From positions 99,234-163,233 of the forward strand of contig CACYQB010000005.1 in assembly GCA_902776435.1 (NCBI GenBank): a stretch of 64,000 nt of DNA, read 5' to 3'. Origin of the DNA: an uncultured Bacteroidales bacterium. Its GTDB lineage: Bacteria > Bacteroidota > Bacteroidia > Bacteroidales > Muribaculaceae. The notes under the pieces are model-generated. The model saw only the letters and a list, made by a program, of their open reading frames with translations, searched no databases and was not told the DNA's origin. How positions within the stretch are numbered: the stretch's first letter is position 1; the number at the start of each line of letters is the position of its first letter. Made by a program: the position numbers and the translations under genes. Positions 42,523-51,104 of this stretch are shown piece after piece.

Positions 42523-45204
42523 TTAAGTATTTTTGACGTAGGCGACAAACTGGCCAATCAAGAATACCGGGGCTGTACCCAGGATAATCCACAACCAGGT
42601 CTGCATATCGAGCGGAGCACAGTTGAACAACGGGTAGAGATACTGGACGAGGGCAATCTGTCCCACAAAGATGACTACTGCAACGCACCAGAATACCTTA
42701 CTGTCCTCCATGTTGTTAAATGCCCACTTCCCCGTCGCAAATGCCCTCGCGTTCAACATGTTCCAAAATTGGATAAACACAAATGTGCTGAAGAAGATAC
42801 CCATCTCGTGCGGATTGATGTTGGGGTTGATGCCACGCACGAACACAGGGCCGCCGTTGGCTTCACGCACGAAGTAGTAATATAAGCCTATCATCAACAC
42901 AGCAAACACGGTTCCACTGACAAGGATAAACTTCATCATGGTGGATGTGATAATGCTGGCATGGGAGTTACGGGGTTTCTGACGCATGAGCACGCTGTTA
43001 GGGGGCAGGGAAGCCAAGGCCAGGGCCGCGAAGGTGTCCATGATGAGGTTGACCCACAGCATCTGGGTAACGGTGAGCGCAGGCTGCTTGCTGAAGAACG
43101 AGCAGATGGCGACGACCAGACAGGCACACACATTGACAGCCAACTGGAACAGAATGAAGCGCTGGATATTGCTATAGAGGGAACGTCCCCACAGCACGGC
43201 CTTGTTGATGCTTGCAAACGAGTTGTCAAGGATGGTGATGTCGCTGGCTTCCTTGGCTACAGCAGTGCCATCGCCCATCGACAAGCCCACTTGGGCGGCA
43301 TTCAGCGCGGGGGCGTCGTTGGTACCATCGCCAGTGACGGCAACCACCTCGCCCTGCTGCTGGAGCAGACGGACAAGTCGGGCCTTGTCATCGGGACGCG
43401 CGCGTGCCATGATTTTAATGTGAGCAGCACGTTTGGCGGCCTCATCGTCGGTGAGAGCGGCAAAGTCCGGTCCGTTAATGATGGCATCGTTCTTGTCGTC
43501 CTCGGTCCACAAGCCCACCTGGCGGCCGATTTCCCTGGCCGTAGCGCCCGTGTCGCCAGTGACGATTTTGACTTTCACGCCCGCATTGCGGCAATCCTGG
43601 ATAGCAGCCGGCACATCGGGACGTACGGGATCACTGATGGCCACAATGCCTAGGAAAGTGAGCATCGGCGCTTGGCCGGCAGACAGTTCTTTCAGCAACT
43701 GTTGAGGCTCTATGTCGCCTGACAATTCAGAGTAAGCAAACGCAAGAGTGCGCATCGCCTTGGTCTGGTAATTGGTCAATTCGTCGTTGACCTGCTGGAA
43801 AGTCACATCACCAGCGGTCTTGTCACAGAGGCGCATCACAATCTCAGGGGCACCCTTGAGCAACAACCGACGTTTTCCATCAGCCGTGGCAATGACCGTT
43901 GCCATGAACTTGGTCATTGTCGAGAAGGGCAACTGTCCTAAAGTATCGTTGCTCTCACGCAAGGCCATGTAGTCCTCCCCCTGGTCATGCAGCCACAGGA
44001 GCAAGGCCCCCTCGGTAGGGTTACCCAGGGCCACGATATTGGAGTCGTCGCTCTCGTCCAGAAAAGCGGTCGTGTTACATGCAATGCTCTGCTTGACGAT
44101 TTCGCTGGCGATATCATCAGCAAGTTTCTCACCATCCTGCAGACCATAGAAATGGGCCTGGTAAATCTGCATCTTGTTTTGGGTAAGGGTTCCCGTCTTG
44201 TCGGTGCAGATGACGGTGGCGGCGCCCATGGTCTCGCAGGCATGCATGCGACGCACCAGATTGTTGTGCTTCAACATTTTGCGCATACTCAAGGCCAGCG
44301 ACAGCGTGACGCTCATGGGCAAGCCCTCGGGGACCGACACCACGATGAGCGTGACGGCAAGCATCACTGTCTCGATGAAATATTGTGCATCGGCAACAAG
44401 TCCCTCACTGCCTGCTACAAGATACTCGATGACTCGTCCTAGTACCAATAAACCGGCCATCACATAACTGCCGCGCGCGATGGTGCGGCCCAAGCGGTCT
44501 AACTGCTGGGTGAGCGGTGTCTTGACATTATTGTCGATCTGCGCGTCACGATACACCTTGCCATACTCGGTCCTGTCGCCCACGAGATCCACGCGCAGGG
44601 TAGCATTGCCCTCAATGACGGTGCTGGCACGCAGGAGCATGTTGACGGGATAGGCCGCCTCATGGTTTTCCAGAGAAACGTCATGGCTCTTCCATGCCGA
44701 GGGCTCACCCGTGAACGAGCTCTCGTCCACCCTGAGGTTAAAACTGTCGATCACTGTGCCATCGGCAGGCACTTTCTCTCCAGTCTCAAGAATGACGATA
44801 TCGCCTACTACAATGTCACAGCGTGGCACCTGAGTGATGTGATTGTCGCGCATGACCTTGACCATCACATGGTCATCGGTCTGATTAAGTAATCGGAATT
44901 TCTTATTGGCGTTGACCTCGACCAGGAAGCCCACCAGAGTGGCTAGCACTACAGCGATGAGGATGCCCACCGGCTCAAAGAAGATGCTCGGCCCCATGTC
45001 GAGCCAGAAGTATTCATAGATGGATAACCCCACCGACAAGGCAAGCGCCACAAGAAGAATCTTGATGAGCGGATCTTCAAATTTCTCGAGGAACTGCTTC
45101 CACAAGGGTTCGGGAGTGGGCGGCGTGAGCACGTTATTGCCGTGAAGTTCACGACTTGCAATCACTTGCTCATCGGTCAATCCTGTATTGTGTTTGCGTT
45201 TCAT
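42523..45204 (-). CDS. Calcium-translocating P-type ATPase (PMCA/SERCA-like)
   Basis: 893 residues from ATG 45204 (MKRKHNTGL). The ion-site PEGLP is at 292-296, the phosphorylated Asp335 in CTDKTGTLTQ, the actuator loop SSFTGEP near 162-168, and the hinge TGDGTNDAPAL further on. About ten membrane helices are visible. PEGLP with the later AVNVCACLVV and NLIMDTFAALALA helices points to Ca2+ export from the cytosol. An upstream in-frame start (45237) adds 11 residues and is less likely. The gene stands alone between terminators. Confidence 0.92.
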   Translation of the reverse strand: MKRKHNTGLTDEQVIASRELHGNNVLTPPTPEPLWKQFLEKFEDPLIKILLVALALSVGLSIYEYFWLDMGPSIFFEPVGILIAVVLATLVGFLVEVNANKKFRLLNQTDDHVMVKVMRDNHITQVPRCDIVVGDIVILETGEKVPADGTVIDSFNLRVDESSFTGEPSAWKSHDVSLENHEAAYPVNMLLRASTVIEGNATLRVDLVGDRTEYGKVYRDAQIDNNVKTPLTQQLDRLGRTIARGSYVMAGLLVLGRVIEYLVAGSEGLVADAQYFIETVMLAVTLIVVSVPEGLPMSVTLSLALSMRKMLKHNNLVRRMHACETMGAATVICTDKTGTLTQNKMQIYQAHFYGLQDGEKLADDIASEIVKQSIACNTTAFLDESDDSNIVALGNPTEGALLLWLHDQGEDYMALRESNDTLGQLPFSTMTKFMATVIATADGKRRLLLKGAPEIVMRLCDKTAGDVTFQQVNDELTNYQTKAMRTLAFAYSELSGDIEPQQLLKELSAGQAPMLTFLGIVAISDPVRPDVPAAIQDCRNAGVKVKIVTGDTGATAREIGRQVGLWTEDDKNDAIINGPDFAALTDDEAAKRAAHIKIMARARPDDKARLVRLLQQQGEVVAVTGDGTNDAPALNAAQVGLSMGDGTAVAKEASDITILDNSFASINKAVLWGRSLYSNIQRFILFQLAVNVCACLVVAICSFFSKQPALTVTQMLWVNLIMDTFAALALASLPPNSVLMRQKPRNSHASIITSTMMKFILVSGTVFAVLMIGLYYYFVREANGGPVFVRGINPNINPHEMGIFFSTFVFIQFWNMLNARAFATGKWAFNNMEDSKVFWCVAVVIFVGQIALVQYLYPLFNCAPLDMQTWLWIILGTAPVFLIGQFVAYVKNT

Positions 45205-45268
45205 TATATTTAACAATATTGCAATGGATAACAGCACAAAATGCTACAAAAACCATGCCAAAAAGCAA

Positions 45269-45304
45269 CTGCTTTGATTTCTCTCGCGGATAAAATCAAA
45301 GCAG
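45269..45304 (-). terminator. Intrinsic terminator after polyprenol-phosphate mannose synthase
   Basis: A perfect 12-bp stem (45269-45280 with 45293-45304); on the minus strand it is followed by TTGCTTTTTGG. Confidence 0.8.
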
Positions 45305-45319
45305 TGTGATGGTTGCAAC

Positions 45320-46090
45320 TCAAGCGGGAAGTTGCTTGGGAAGCGGCCTGCGTGCGAACCGCTGCTTGTTGAAGATGGAGTCCAGACGCAGCTTGATGAC
45401 ACCCCACAGCGCCTCAAAGAAGATGCTGCTGTTCATCTTGCTGGTGCCTAGCACGCGGTTGATGAACACGATGGGAACCTCCTTGATGACGAAGCCCATG
45501 CGGAACGCCGTAAACTTCATCTCGATCTGGAATGCATAGCCCTTGAACTCGATCCCATCCAGGTTTATGGACTGCAGCACTTCCCGGCGATAGCACACAA
45601 AGCCAGCCGTGGCATCCCTCACCTTCATGCCGGTGATCAATCTCACATAGGCCGACGCGAAGTAGCTCATGAGCATTCTTCCCATCGGCCAGTTGACGAC
45701 ATTCACCCCTGTCAAGTAACGCGAGCCCACTGACACGTGAGCACCACCTGTAGCACAGGTTGCCTGTAATTCGGGCAGTTTCTTGACAGGATGGGAGAAG
45801 TCAGCATCCATCTCGATGATATACTCGTAATTGTGGTCAAGCGCCCACTTGAAGCCTGCGATATAGGCTGTGCCCAATCCCTGCTTGCCCGGCCGCTTGA
45901 GGATGTGGATGCGGTCGGGACGTTCGGCAATCATCGTGTCAACGATGTCTGCCGTTCCGTCGGGAGAATTGTCATCGACAATGAGCACATCAAACTGGTG
46001 CTCGGTCAGATCGAGCACAGCATTGATAATGGCCTTGATGTTCTCCTTCTCGTTGTAAGTAGGAATGATTACTAAACTGTCAGACTTCAT
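45320..46090 (-). CDS. Polyprenol monophosphomannose synthase (DPM1-like GT2)
   Basis: 256 residues. IIPTYNEKENI, VDDNSPDGT, GLGTAYIAGFKWAL and the catalytic MDADFSH are classic DPM1 motifs. YRREVLQSINLDGIEFKGYA and KEVPIVFINRVLGTSKMN complete the family pattern. It makes polyprenyl-phospho-mannose from GDP-mannose for periplasmic glycosylation (Bacteroidales O-glycosylate secreted proteins). There is no C-terminal membrane domain, so it is the soluble form. The mannose-6-phosphate isomerase at 33 kb would supply precursors. Confidence 0.9.
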   Translation of the reverse strand: MKSDSLVIIPTYNEKENIKAIINAVLDLTEHQFDVLIVDDNSPDGTADIVDTMIAERPDRIHILKRPGKQGLGTAYIAGFKWALDHNYEYIIEMDADFSHPVKKLPELQATCATGGAHVSVGSRYLTGVNVVNWPMGRMLMSYFASAYVRLITGMKVRDATAGFVCYRREVLQSINLDGIEFKGYAFQIEMKFTAFRMGFVIKEVPIVFINRVLGTSKMNSSIFFEALWGVIKLRLDSIFNKQRFARRPLPKQLPA

Positions 46091-46262
46091 TGGTGCTTAC
46101 TTGTTTTAATAGTCAATTAAATTACAAAAGTACAATCTTTTTTTATTATAAAGGGCCAATTTTAGCCGATATTGCATCATTTAAGCAATATTTTAATGAT
46201 TTATCAACGATTAACAATCATTCCCCTGCAAAAATCGTGCCATGATCCAGCCTTCAATTGTA

Positions 46263-46297
46263 AGTTCTAAGTTGAAAGTTGAAAGTTGAAAGTTTGC
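46263..46297. repeat. Heptanucleotide array AGTTGAA
   Basis: Three perfect AGTTGAA units (46270-46290) with degenerate AGTTCTA and AGTTTGC units on either side. Non-coding. Confidence 0.85.
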
Positions 46298-46304
46298 GCC
46301 AGCA

Positions 46305-46366
46305 CCTAAAACCTAAAACCTAAAGCCTAAAGCCTAAAAATGCCTAAAAATGCCTAAAACCTAGAA
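46305..46366. repeat. Heptanucleotide array CCTAAAR
   Basis: Six 7-base CCTAAAA/CCTAAAG-type units and two 10-base CCTAAAAATG units. The right end runs into the methyltransferase gene and supplies its last two codons and its stop. Confidence 0.9.
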
Positions 46367-47064
46367 ACGCGCGCCAGATAATCGTAATGGGGTCCGCGGG
46401 CCACAAGATCGACCTTGAAGCCGAAAGTGCGGGCCTGTTCGGTCAATGTCTCAACATCAATAAAGAGCCAGGGGAAAGGCTCTCCTTTCACTCCCTTATA
46501 TCGCATCTGGTAAGTCAATTCTCCATAGTAGCCGTCAATGCCCGTGAGATCGATGAAGCCGTCCTCATTCTCAAACACATAACAGATATCGCTCGAGTCA
46601 CACAGCAGTTGCCCACCTGGTGCGAGTAACTTGTCCACCTGCATGAAGAAGGCAGGCATACGCGATAGCGTGCCCACGATGCCAATGCCGTTCATGAGCA
46701 TGAGGATGGTATCAAACTGGCCATCCATAGTGAAGAAATCCTGCACGCGCACATCTATCACACCACGTTCGCGCATCGTCTGCACAGCCAGCGGCGAGAT
46801 GTCGATAGCGGTTACCTGTTTGCCCATCTCCTGCAAAGCCAGCGAATGGCAACCTGCCCCAGCACCCACGTCAAGGATGCGGCCACTAGCCTGCTGCAAT
46901 GCTTCACGCTCGATGACGGGCATCTCGTCCACTGGGCGGAAAAGCGTAGGCACGGGTATCTCGTCCTCGTCAAACATGGGCGAGAACACACGCAGCCGCG
47001 CCGCCTTTCCCGTGGCATGATAGTCGGCGATGGCACGTCCCATCGGGTCTTTGTCGGACTTCAT
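46354..47064 (-). CDS. Class I SAM-dependent methyltransferase
   Basis: 236 residues from ATG 47064 (MKSDKDPMGRAIADYHATGK). Motif I GRILDVGAGAGCHSLAL (with VTAIDISP as motif II) shows the Rossmann-type methyltransferase fold; ILMLMNGIGIVG is the usual motif IV area. The substrate is unknown. The gene overlaps the upstream reductase stop by a few bases if this start is right, and the longer start (47097) would overlap it by 28 bases. Its stop is formed by the CCTAAAR array. Confidence 0.82.
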   Translation of the reverse strand: MKSDKDPMGRAIADYHATGKAARLRVFSPMFDEDEIPVPTLFRPVDEMPVIEREALQQASGRILDVGAGAGCHSLALQEMGKQVTAIDISPLAVQTMRERGVIDVRVQDFFTMDGQFDTILMLMNGIGIVGTLSRMPAFFMQVDKLLAPGGQLLCDSSDICYVFENEDGFIDLTGIDGYYGELTYQMRYKGVKGEPFPWLFIDVETLTEQARTFGFKVDLVARGPHYDYLARVSRF

Positions 47065-47069
47065 GCAGC

Positions 47070-47687
47070 CTATCGGATGAAGTGCATACCCTGCCACGGC
47101 TCTAACTCGGGCATCGATGCGCTACCAGACTTGAACTGCTTGATCATCCACGCCATGTTACGGGCCATGGTACGCATCGTCTGCAAGCCCTCCATGTCCT
47201 GCGAGGTCTCCCCAGGTTCCATGCCGTAGGCGATATTCCAGTACTGGGATGTAACCAAGGGCATGTTGACCATCTGGAAGGGCATCTGCAGCGTCTGGAA
47301 GGCCGAAGTGGCACCACCACGACGGCAGATGGCTACAGCGGCAGCAGGTTTGCCTTGAACCTGAGCACCAGCGAACAACATGCGGTGAATCAGGTTGAGC
47401 ACATTGCCTGTGGGCGTACCGTAATAGACTGGCGAACCCACAATCAGGCCATCGGCAGCGTTCATCTTATCGATGACGGCGTTACACAGGTCGTCGTTGA
47501 ACACACAATGGCCATCGCCCTTGCTGGCACAGGTGCCGCAAGCGATACAACCACGGACGGGCTTGGTCCCGATCCACACAATTTCTGTCTCGATGCCCTG
47601 CTCGTTCAGGACCTGAGCGGCCTCGTTGAGGGCTGTAAAAGTGTTGCCCTGCTCATGGGGCGAACCGTTAATAAGTAGTACTTTCAT
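47070..47687 (-). CDS. Flavodoxin-like NAD(P)H-dependent oxidoreductase
   Basis: 205 residues from ATG 47687 (MKVLLINGSPHEQGNTFTAL). The phosphate-binding GSPHEQGNT loop and the GLIVGSPVYYGTPTGNVLNL flavin-site loop mark an FMN-dependent reductase. A CIACGTCASKGDGHC four-Cys patch (residues about 47-60) is typical of the iron-sulfur-flavoprotein-like members but lacks full ferredoxin spacing. It probably reduces quinones or small electrophiles. It forms a pair with the methyltransferase. Confidence 0.85.
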   Translation of the reverse strand: MKVLLINGSPHEQGNTFTALNEAAQVLNEQGIETEIVWIGTKPVRGCIACGTCASKGDGHCVFNDDLCNAVIDKMNAADGLIVGSPVYYGTPTGNVLNLIHRMLFAGAQVQGKPAAAVAICRRGGATSAFQTLQMPFQMVNMPLVTSQYWNIAYGMEPGETSQDMEGLQTMRTMARNMAWMIKQFKSGSASMPELEPWQGMHFIR

Positions 47688-47716
47688 ATTTTCTAAGTTG
47701 TAAGTTATCAACAAAA

Positions 47717-47818
47717 CCTAAAGCCTAACTAAGTAGCACCTAAAGCCTAAAACCTAATACCTAAAGCCTAAAATCAAGTAGCACCTAAAGCCTAAAACCT
47801 AAAGCCTAAAGCCTATAA
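47717..47818. repeat. Heptanucleotide array CCTAAAR (long)
   Basis: About ten CCTAAAG/CCTAAAA/CCTAATA units, broken twice by AAGTAGCA or ATCAAGTAGCA spacers. It ends in the stop codon of the next leftward gene (47813-47815). Confidence 0.9.
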
Positions 47819-48340
47819 TTTAGTCATATGGTATCCCATGACCTTGAGCTGGATGGCCATGCCCATCTGATACATACACTGCAGGCCACCGACATAAGCC
47901 TTAAAGGCATCCACGGTACCCGGCTCGATATCAAGGCCGTAGATAGCACGCTTGGTGCGCTCGGCACAGTCGCCCACCAGGGTCTGCATGTCTTCGGCCA
48001 CATCACCGTGCAGGTCGAGCACCTCGTCAAGGATATACTCGTCGAGGTTGTCATATCCCCGCTTATCCCTCAAGTACAGGTACAAGTTCTCCATTTGGTC
48101 GTATCTCTCCCAATCCTCGTCCCAGAACTTGGTGACGGCCATGGCGACAAACATCATCCAGCCCAGCGACGCCACAGGATAATTAGCAAACTCACGGGCA
48201 CCGTCTGGCAGATAAGCCTCGGCAATAGCAGGCCACTTGGCCTCCACATCAGGACACTCGGGCATACGCTCATCCACAGCATCGCGTCTGATAAGATACT
48301 GGTGCAGGTCGGCCAACATATCAGCAGCAAAGTCTTTCAT
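47813..48340 (-). CDS. Conserved hypothetical protein
   Basis: 175 residues from ATG 48340 (MKDFAADMLADLHQYLI). It is helical and acidic, without signal or membrane segment. WMMFVAMAVTKFWDEDWERYDQ and DLHGDVAEDMQTLVGDCAER stand out as conserved-looking stretches. The family is not recognised. It is separated from the reductase gene by the long CCTAAAR array. Confidence 0.6.
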   Translation of the reverse strand: MKDFAADMLADLHQYLIRRDAVDERMPECPDVEAKWPAIAEAYLPDGAREFANYPVASLGWMMFVAMAVTKFWDEDWERYDQMENLYLYLRDKRGYDNLDEYILDEVLDLHGDVAEDMQTLVGDCAERTKRAIYGLDIEPGTVDAFKAYVGGLQCMYQMGMAIQLKVMGYHMTKL

Positions 48341-48535
48341 AACAATCATTAATTATTTTTATTGGAACAAAAGTAGTGTTTTTCCGCCACATAACAAAAA
48401 TGAATCTCCACGAATAATCTAATTAATGGTCATTCGCGGGCATTCATGGCCATTTTTGTTTAAAAAATCGTGTCTCTGCTTTTTGACATGGTGGAGGGCT
48501 TGTTGGTGGTTATAATTTTGCAGCGACAACCGATA

Positions 48536-48570
48536 TTAGGTGTTAGGTGTTAGGTTTTAGGCTTTAGGTA
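48536..48570. repeat. Heptanucleotide array TTAGGTG/TTAGGTT
   Basis: Five contiguous 7-base units (TTAGGTG, TTAGGTG, TTAGGTT, TTAGGCT, TTAGGTA). It is the reverse-strand equivalent of the CCTAAAR arrays, so it is inverted relative to them. Confidence 0.88.
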
Positions 48571-48579
48571 TTGCCCAAA

Positions 48580-48621
48580 ACTTACAACTGAAAACTTACA
48601 ACTGAAAACTTACAACTGAAA
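48580..48621. repeat. 14-base tandem repeat (ACTTACAACTGAAA x3)
   Basis: Three copies of a 14-base unit (twice seven) directly before the portal-like gene, ending 11 bases from its ATG and occupying its leader. Confidence 0.85.
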
Positions 48622-48632
48622 AACACAAAAAC

Positions 48633-50057
48633 ATGAAAACACTAACAACCAATGAACAACACACCCGCGTGCTCAGGGCGGCCTACCAAGCCTGGATGAA
48701 CGCGGCCGAACTGCGGCAGGCTCGCTTGAGGAACAAGCGGTTCACCTACGGCGACCAGTGGGGCGATCTCGTGAAGGACTACCAGGGACGTGTGATGACC
48801 GAACGTGACCACCTTGCCGAGCAGGGTTGCGAGAGCATCACCAACAACCTGATCCGCCAAATGGTCAAGACCATTGTGGGGCGCTTCCGCTCACAGTACA
48901 TCAAGCGGGAAGACGGCCCGACGTCCACACCTTCACAGGTAAGCATGGATAACGAGCTCGATGAACTCGACAGCCGTGCACTCGAGGAATTTCTGATTTC
49001 GGGCTGCTGCATCCAGCGTGTGGACCTTTATCATGAACCTGGCGAGAGCGACCACGTGAGGGTGGACAATGTGAACATCAACAAGATCTTCACGGGGACG
49101 ATGAACGACACCCGTGCCTGGGACTGCGAACTTATCGGCCAGTTACACGACCTGAACATCGCCCAACTGCTGCGACGCGTAGCCGACGGCAACCAGCGCA
49201 AGGCCGCATGGGTAAGGCGGCTCTATACCGACGGTGCCGAGAACCGTTTGGCGGACTTCACGACCCGTTTGGGCGCTGACTCGCAACTGGGCACTGACTT
49301 CTGGCACGCTGCTGACGGCAAGTGTCGTGCCATCGAGGTATGGACTCTTGAGAGCCGCGAAGTCATCGTGTGCCACAACCGCCGTGAGGGCACGCTCACT
49401 GTGGAACCTGCCCGCACCATTCACCGCCTGAAGAACAAGCCCGAGATGAGTACGCGTTGGGACATCGCCACCGTGTGGCATTGCCGATGGTTCAGCCCGA
49501 TGGGAGACCTGCTCACCGAGTATGACTCACCCTGGCCCCACGGCAGCCATCCGTTTGTCGTGAAACTCTACCCGCTCACCGACGGCGAGGTGCATGCCGT
49601 AGTCGAAGACCTGATCGATAGCCAGAAGCATGTCAATCGCATGATTTCCCTGCTGGATCACGTGATGCGCAGCAGTGCCAAAGGCGTCCTGCTGTTTCCC
49701 GAGACAGCCCTGCCTGACGGATGGACATGGGAAGATGCGCGCCGCTGCTGGTCTAATGCCAACGGACTGCTGCCCTACAATCCACAGTACAGCGATGCCA
49801 AGCCCGAGCAAATCAATGCCAACAGCGGCAACAGCAGCGCTTTCCAGATGATTGAATTACAGATGAAACTGTTTGAGGAAATCAGCGGCGTGAGCAGCGC
49901 GTTGAAAGGCAAAAGCCCAACCGTGAACAGCGCCAATGCCTATCAGTTGCAGAGCGAGAACGCCAATATCGCCTTGAGTGACGTGTTCGACACCTTCGAA
50001 GCCTTCCGCCGCCAGCGCGACCGGAAAATCAAGTCTTTAGAACCTATTCAGTGTTAA
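48633..50057 (+). CDS. Phage portal-like protein (host-like base composition)
   Basis: 474 residues. RNKRFTYGDQWGDLV, then NNLIRQMVKTIVGRFRSQY near the N-terminus, and DLIDSQKHVNRMISLLDHVM, KGKSPTVNSANAYQLQSENA and DTFEAFRRQRDRKIKSL at the C-terminus have the layout of a P22-type portal. That layout is a wing/stem region followed by a long stem helix. The end (LEPIQC) looks clipped compared with typical portals. The gene is GC-rich with host-like codon use, unlike the AT-rich prophage that begins 0.9 kb later, and is followed by scaffold- and capsid-like genes. It is assigned from pattern, not search. Confidence 0.62.
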   Translation: MKTLTTNEQHTRVLRAAYQAWMNAAELRQARLRNKRFTYGDQWGDLVKDYQGRVMTERDHLAEQGCESITNNLIRQMVKTIVGRFRSQYIKREDGPTSTPSQVSMDNELDELDSRALEEFLISGCCIQRVDLYHEPGESDHVRVDNVNINKIFTGTMNDTRAWDCELIGQLHDLNIAQLLRRVADGNQRKAAWVRRLYTDGAENRLADFTTRLGADSQLGTDFWHAADGKCRAIEVWTLESREVIVCHNRREGTLTVEPARTIHRLKNKPEMSTRWDIATVWHCRWFSPMGDLLTEYDSPWPHGSHPFVVKLYPLTDGEVHAVVEDLIDSQKHVNRMISLLDHVMRSSAKGVLLFPETALPDGWTWEDARRCWSNANGLLPYNPQYSDAKPEQINANSGNSSAFQMIELQMKLFEEISGVSSALKGKSPTVNSANAYQLQSENANIALSDVFDTFEAFRRQRDRKIKSLEPIQC

Positions 50058-50112
50058 TGTGTGCCGTGGCTCAGTCGCGGCAATTCAACAACTTTATTAA
50101 AATCAATAAGCC

Positions 50113-50520
50113 ATGAACAACGAACAAGAAAACCGTGAATTACAAGAGGCGACGACAGTGGCCACGCCACCGCCCTTTCGCCACAGTGAAGAACCCAACG
50201 AGGCCGTTCCCCAGGATCCGACCACCTCCCCTACCCTGGCCCAACGCATCGCCGCCATGGGTATGGACGAGAACATGACACGGCGCCTCACCCTGCTGAC
50301 CGAGGGCCTGGACGCCCAGGCAACCACCGATGAACTTCTCGCGACCCTCGCCCGCGGCATCAGTCACGATGACGATGTGCAGAATGCCGATGCTGCTGGC
50401 TACCTGAGGGGCCGCAACGAGAAAATCGAGGCCGTCATGCACCCTCAGAGCGAGGACGAGGACGAACCCCAATCCACACCCGTTTTCCCACGTTACAGCC
50501 GCCGCAGCATCTGGGAGTGA
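50113..50520 (+). CDS. Acidic scaffold-like protein of phage-like cassette
   Basis: 135 residues, very hydrophilic, rich in Glu, Asp, Pro and Thr (NNEQENRELQEATTVATPPP, SEDEDEPQS). The middle has a short helix with ARGISHDDDVQNADAAGYLRGRNEKIE. Its place between portal-like and capsid-like genes and its composition fit a scaffold or head-assembly chaperone. There is no family motif to confirm it. Confidence 0.5.
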   Translation: MNNEQENRELQEATTVATPPPFRHSEEPNEAVPQDPTTSPTLAQRIAAMGMDENMTRRLTLLTEGLDAQATTDELLATLARGISHDDDVQNADAAGYLRGRNEKIEAVMHPQSEDEDEPQSTPVFPRYSRRSIWE

Positions 50521-50522
50521 GA

Positions 50523-50592
50523 GAGATAAGAGATAAGAGATAAGAGATAAAAGATAAAAGATAAGAGATAAGAGATAAAAGATAAAAGATAA
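50523..50592. repeat. Heptanucleotide array GARATAA x10
   Basis: Ten contiguous 7-base units: GAGATAA x4, AAGATAA x2, GAGATAA x2, AAGATAA x2. It lies between the scaffold-like and capsid-like genes. Confidence 0.95.
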
Positions 50593-50631
50593 GAGTTAAT
50601 CGTTTTTATTCATTTTTTAATTTATATTACC

Positions 50632-51009
50632 ATGAACAACAGTCATTTTTTCAAGGCTGTGCGCTGGATGCGCCGCCACAAGAAGTTAGTACTCTTTGTT
50701 ATCATCATGATCCTCATTGCCATCTTGGCATCGTGCATCTCGGGAGCTGGATCAAGCGCCACGCTGGCCGTGGGAATGCTCATTGCCGGCGTCGAAGACG
50801 GCAAGCATGTCGTTGACGGACCGCTGACCACCGACCTGAGCCGTGAAGGATCTCCTGACCTCCTGCTCAACGAGATTGACCAGCAGATCGTGAAAATCCG
50901 CCCCATGTCCACGCCCATCGATCAGATTTCACGCTATGCGGGCAGCAAGCACAGCGGCAGCATGGTCGTTGACTACTACAGCGTTGAAACGATTATGATT
51001 AAAATGTAG
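50632..51009 (+). pseudogene. Capsid-like gene truncated by prophage insertion
   Basis: 125 codons. A hydrophobic helix (residues about 19-36, LVLFVIIMILIAILASC) is followed by DGPLTTDLSREGSPDLLLNE and IRPMSTPIDQISRYA, wording that recalls the N-terminal arm of a phage major capsid of gut Bacteroidales. The frame suddenly stops making sense after YYSVET and ends IMIKM-stop, where base composition turns AT-rich. I read it as the front end of a capsid gene cut by the downstream element. The membrane helix is odd for a capsid and might be a fusion or an independent start. Confidence in the family is moderate. Confidence 0.5.
50985..51000. other. Probable left junction (attL region) of the prophage
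   Basis: The capsid-like coding pattern ends after the codons for YYSVET (near 50988). The following bases are AT-rich and lead directly to a terminator and phage genes. The exact core cannot be defined without the right end. Confidence 0.4.
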
Positions 51010-51034
51010 CCACTACTAAAAACGGCTATAATTT

Positions 51035-51059
51035 AGGTGGGCAATGTCCCACCTTTTTT
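51035..51059 (+). terminator. Intrinsic terminator at prophage left end
   Basis: AGGTGGG, 6-nt loop, CCCACCT followed by TTTTT. Confidence 0.85.
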
Positions 51060-51061
51060 AT

Positions 51062-51069
51062 TACCTTTG
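51062..51069 (+). promoter_or_regulatory. -7 element for the first prophage gene
   Basis: TACCTTTG directly follows the T-run of the terminator, 36 bases before the ATG. No clear -33 element is seen. Confidence 0.5.
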
Positions 51070-51104
51070 CCCGTGAAAGTTAAACCACTAAAATATTTGT
51101 AATC

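Larger units (their letters stand above)
48341..48632. other. 292-bp intergenic region with TAATTTTG element and repeats
   Basis: A hairpin AATGGTCAT/ATGGCCATT (48425-48454) is followed by TTTTTG, and a -7-like TAATTTTG lies at 48513-48520. The rest holds the TTAGGNN array and the 14-base array listed separately. Confidence 0.55.

Noticed and set aside
46305-48570. Telomere-like CCTAAA/TTTAGG repeats
   Set aside because: The units resemble plant telomere repeats only by chance; they are short, intergenic and one of several unrelated heptamers.
46263-50592. CRISPR array
   Set aside because: The tandem units have no unique spacers and no cas genes are nearby.
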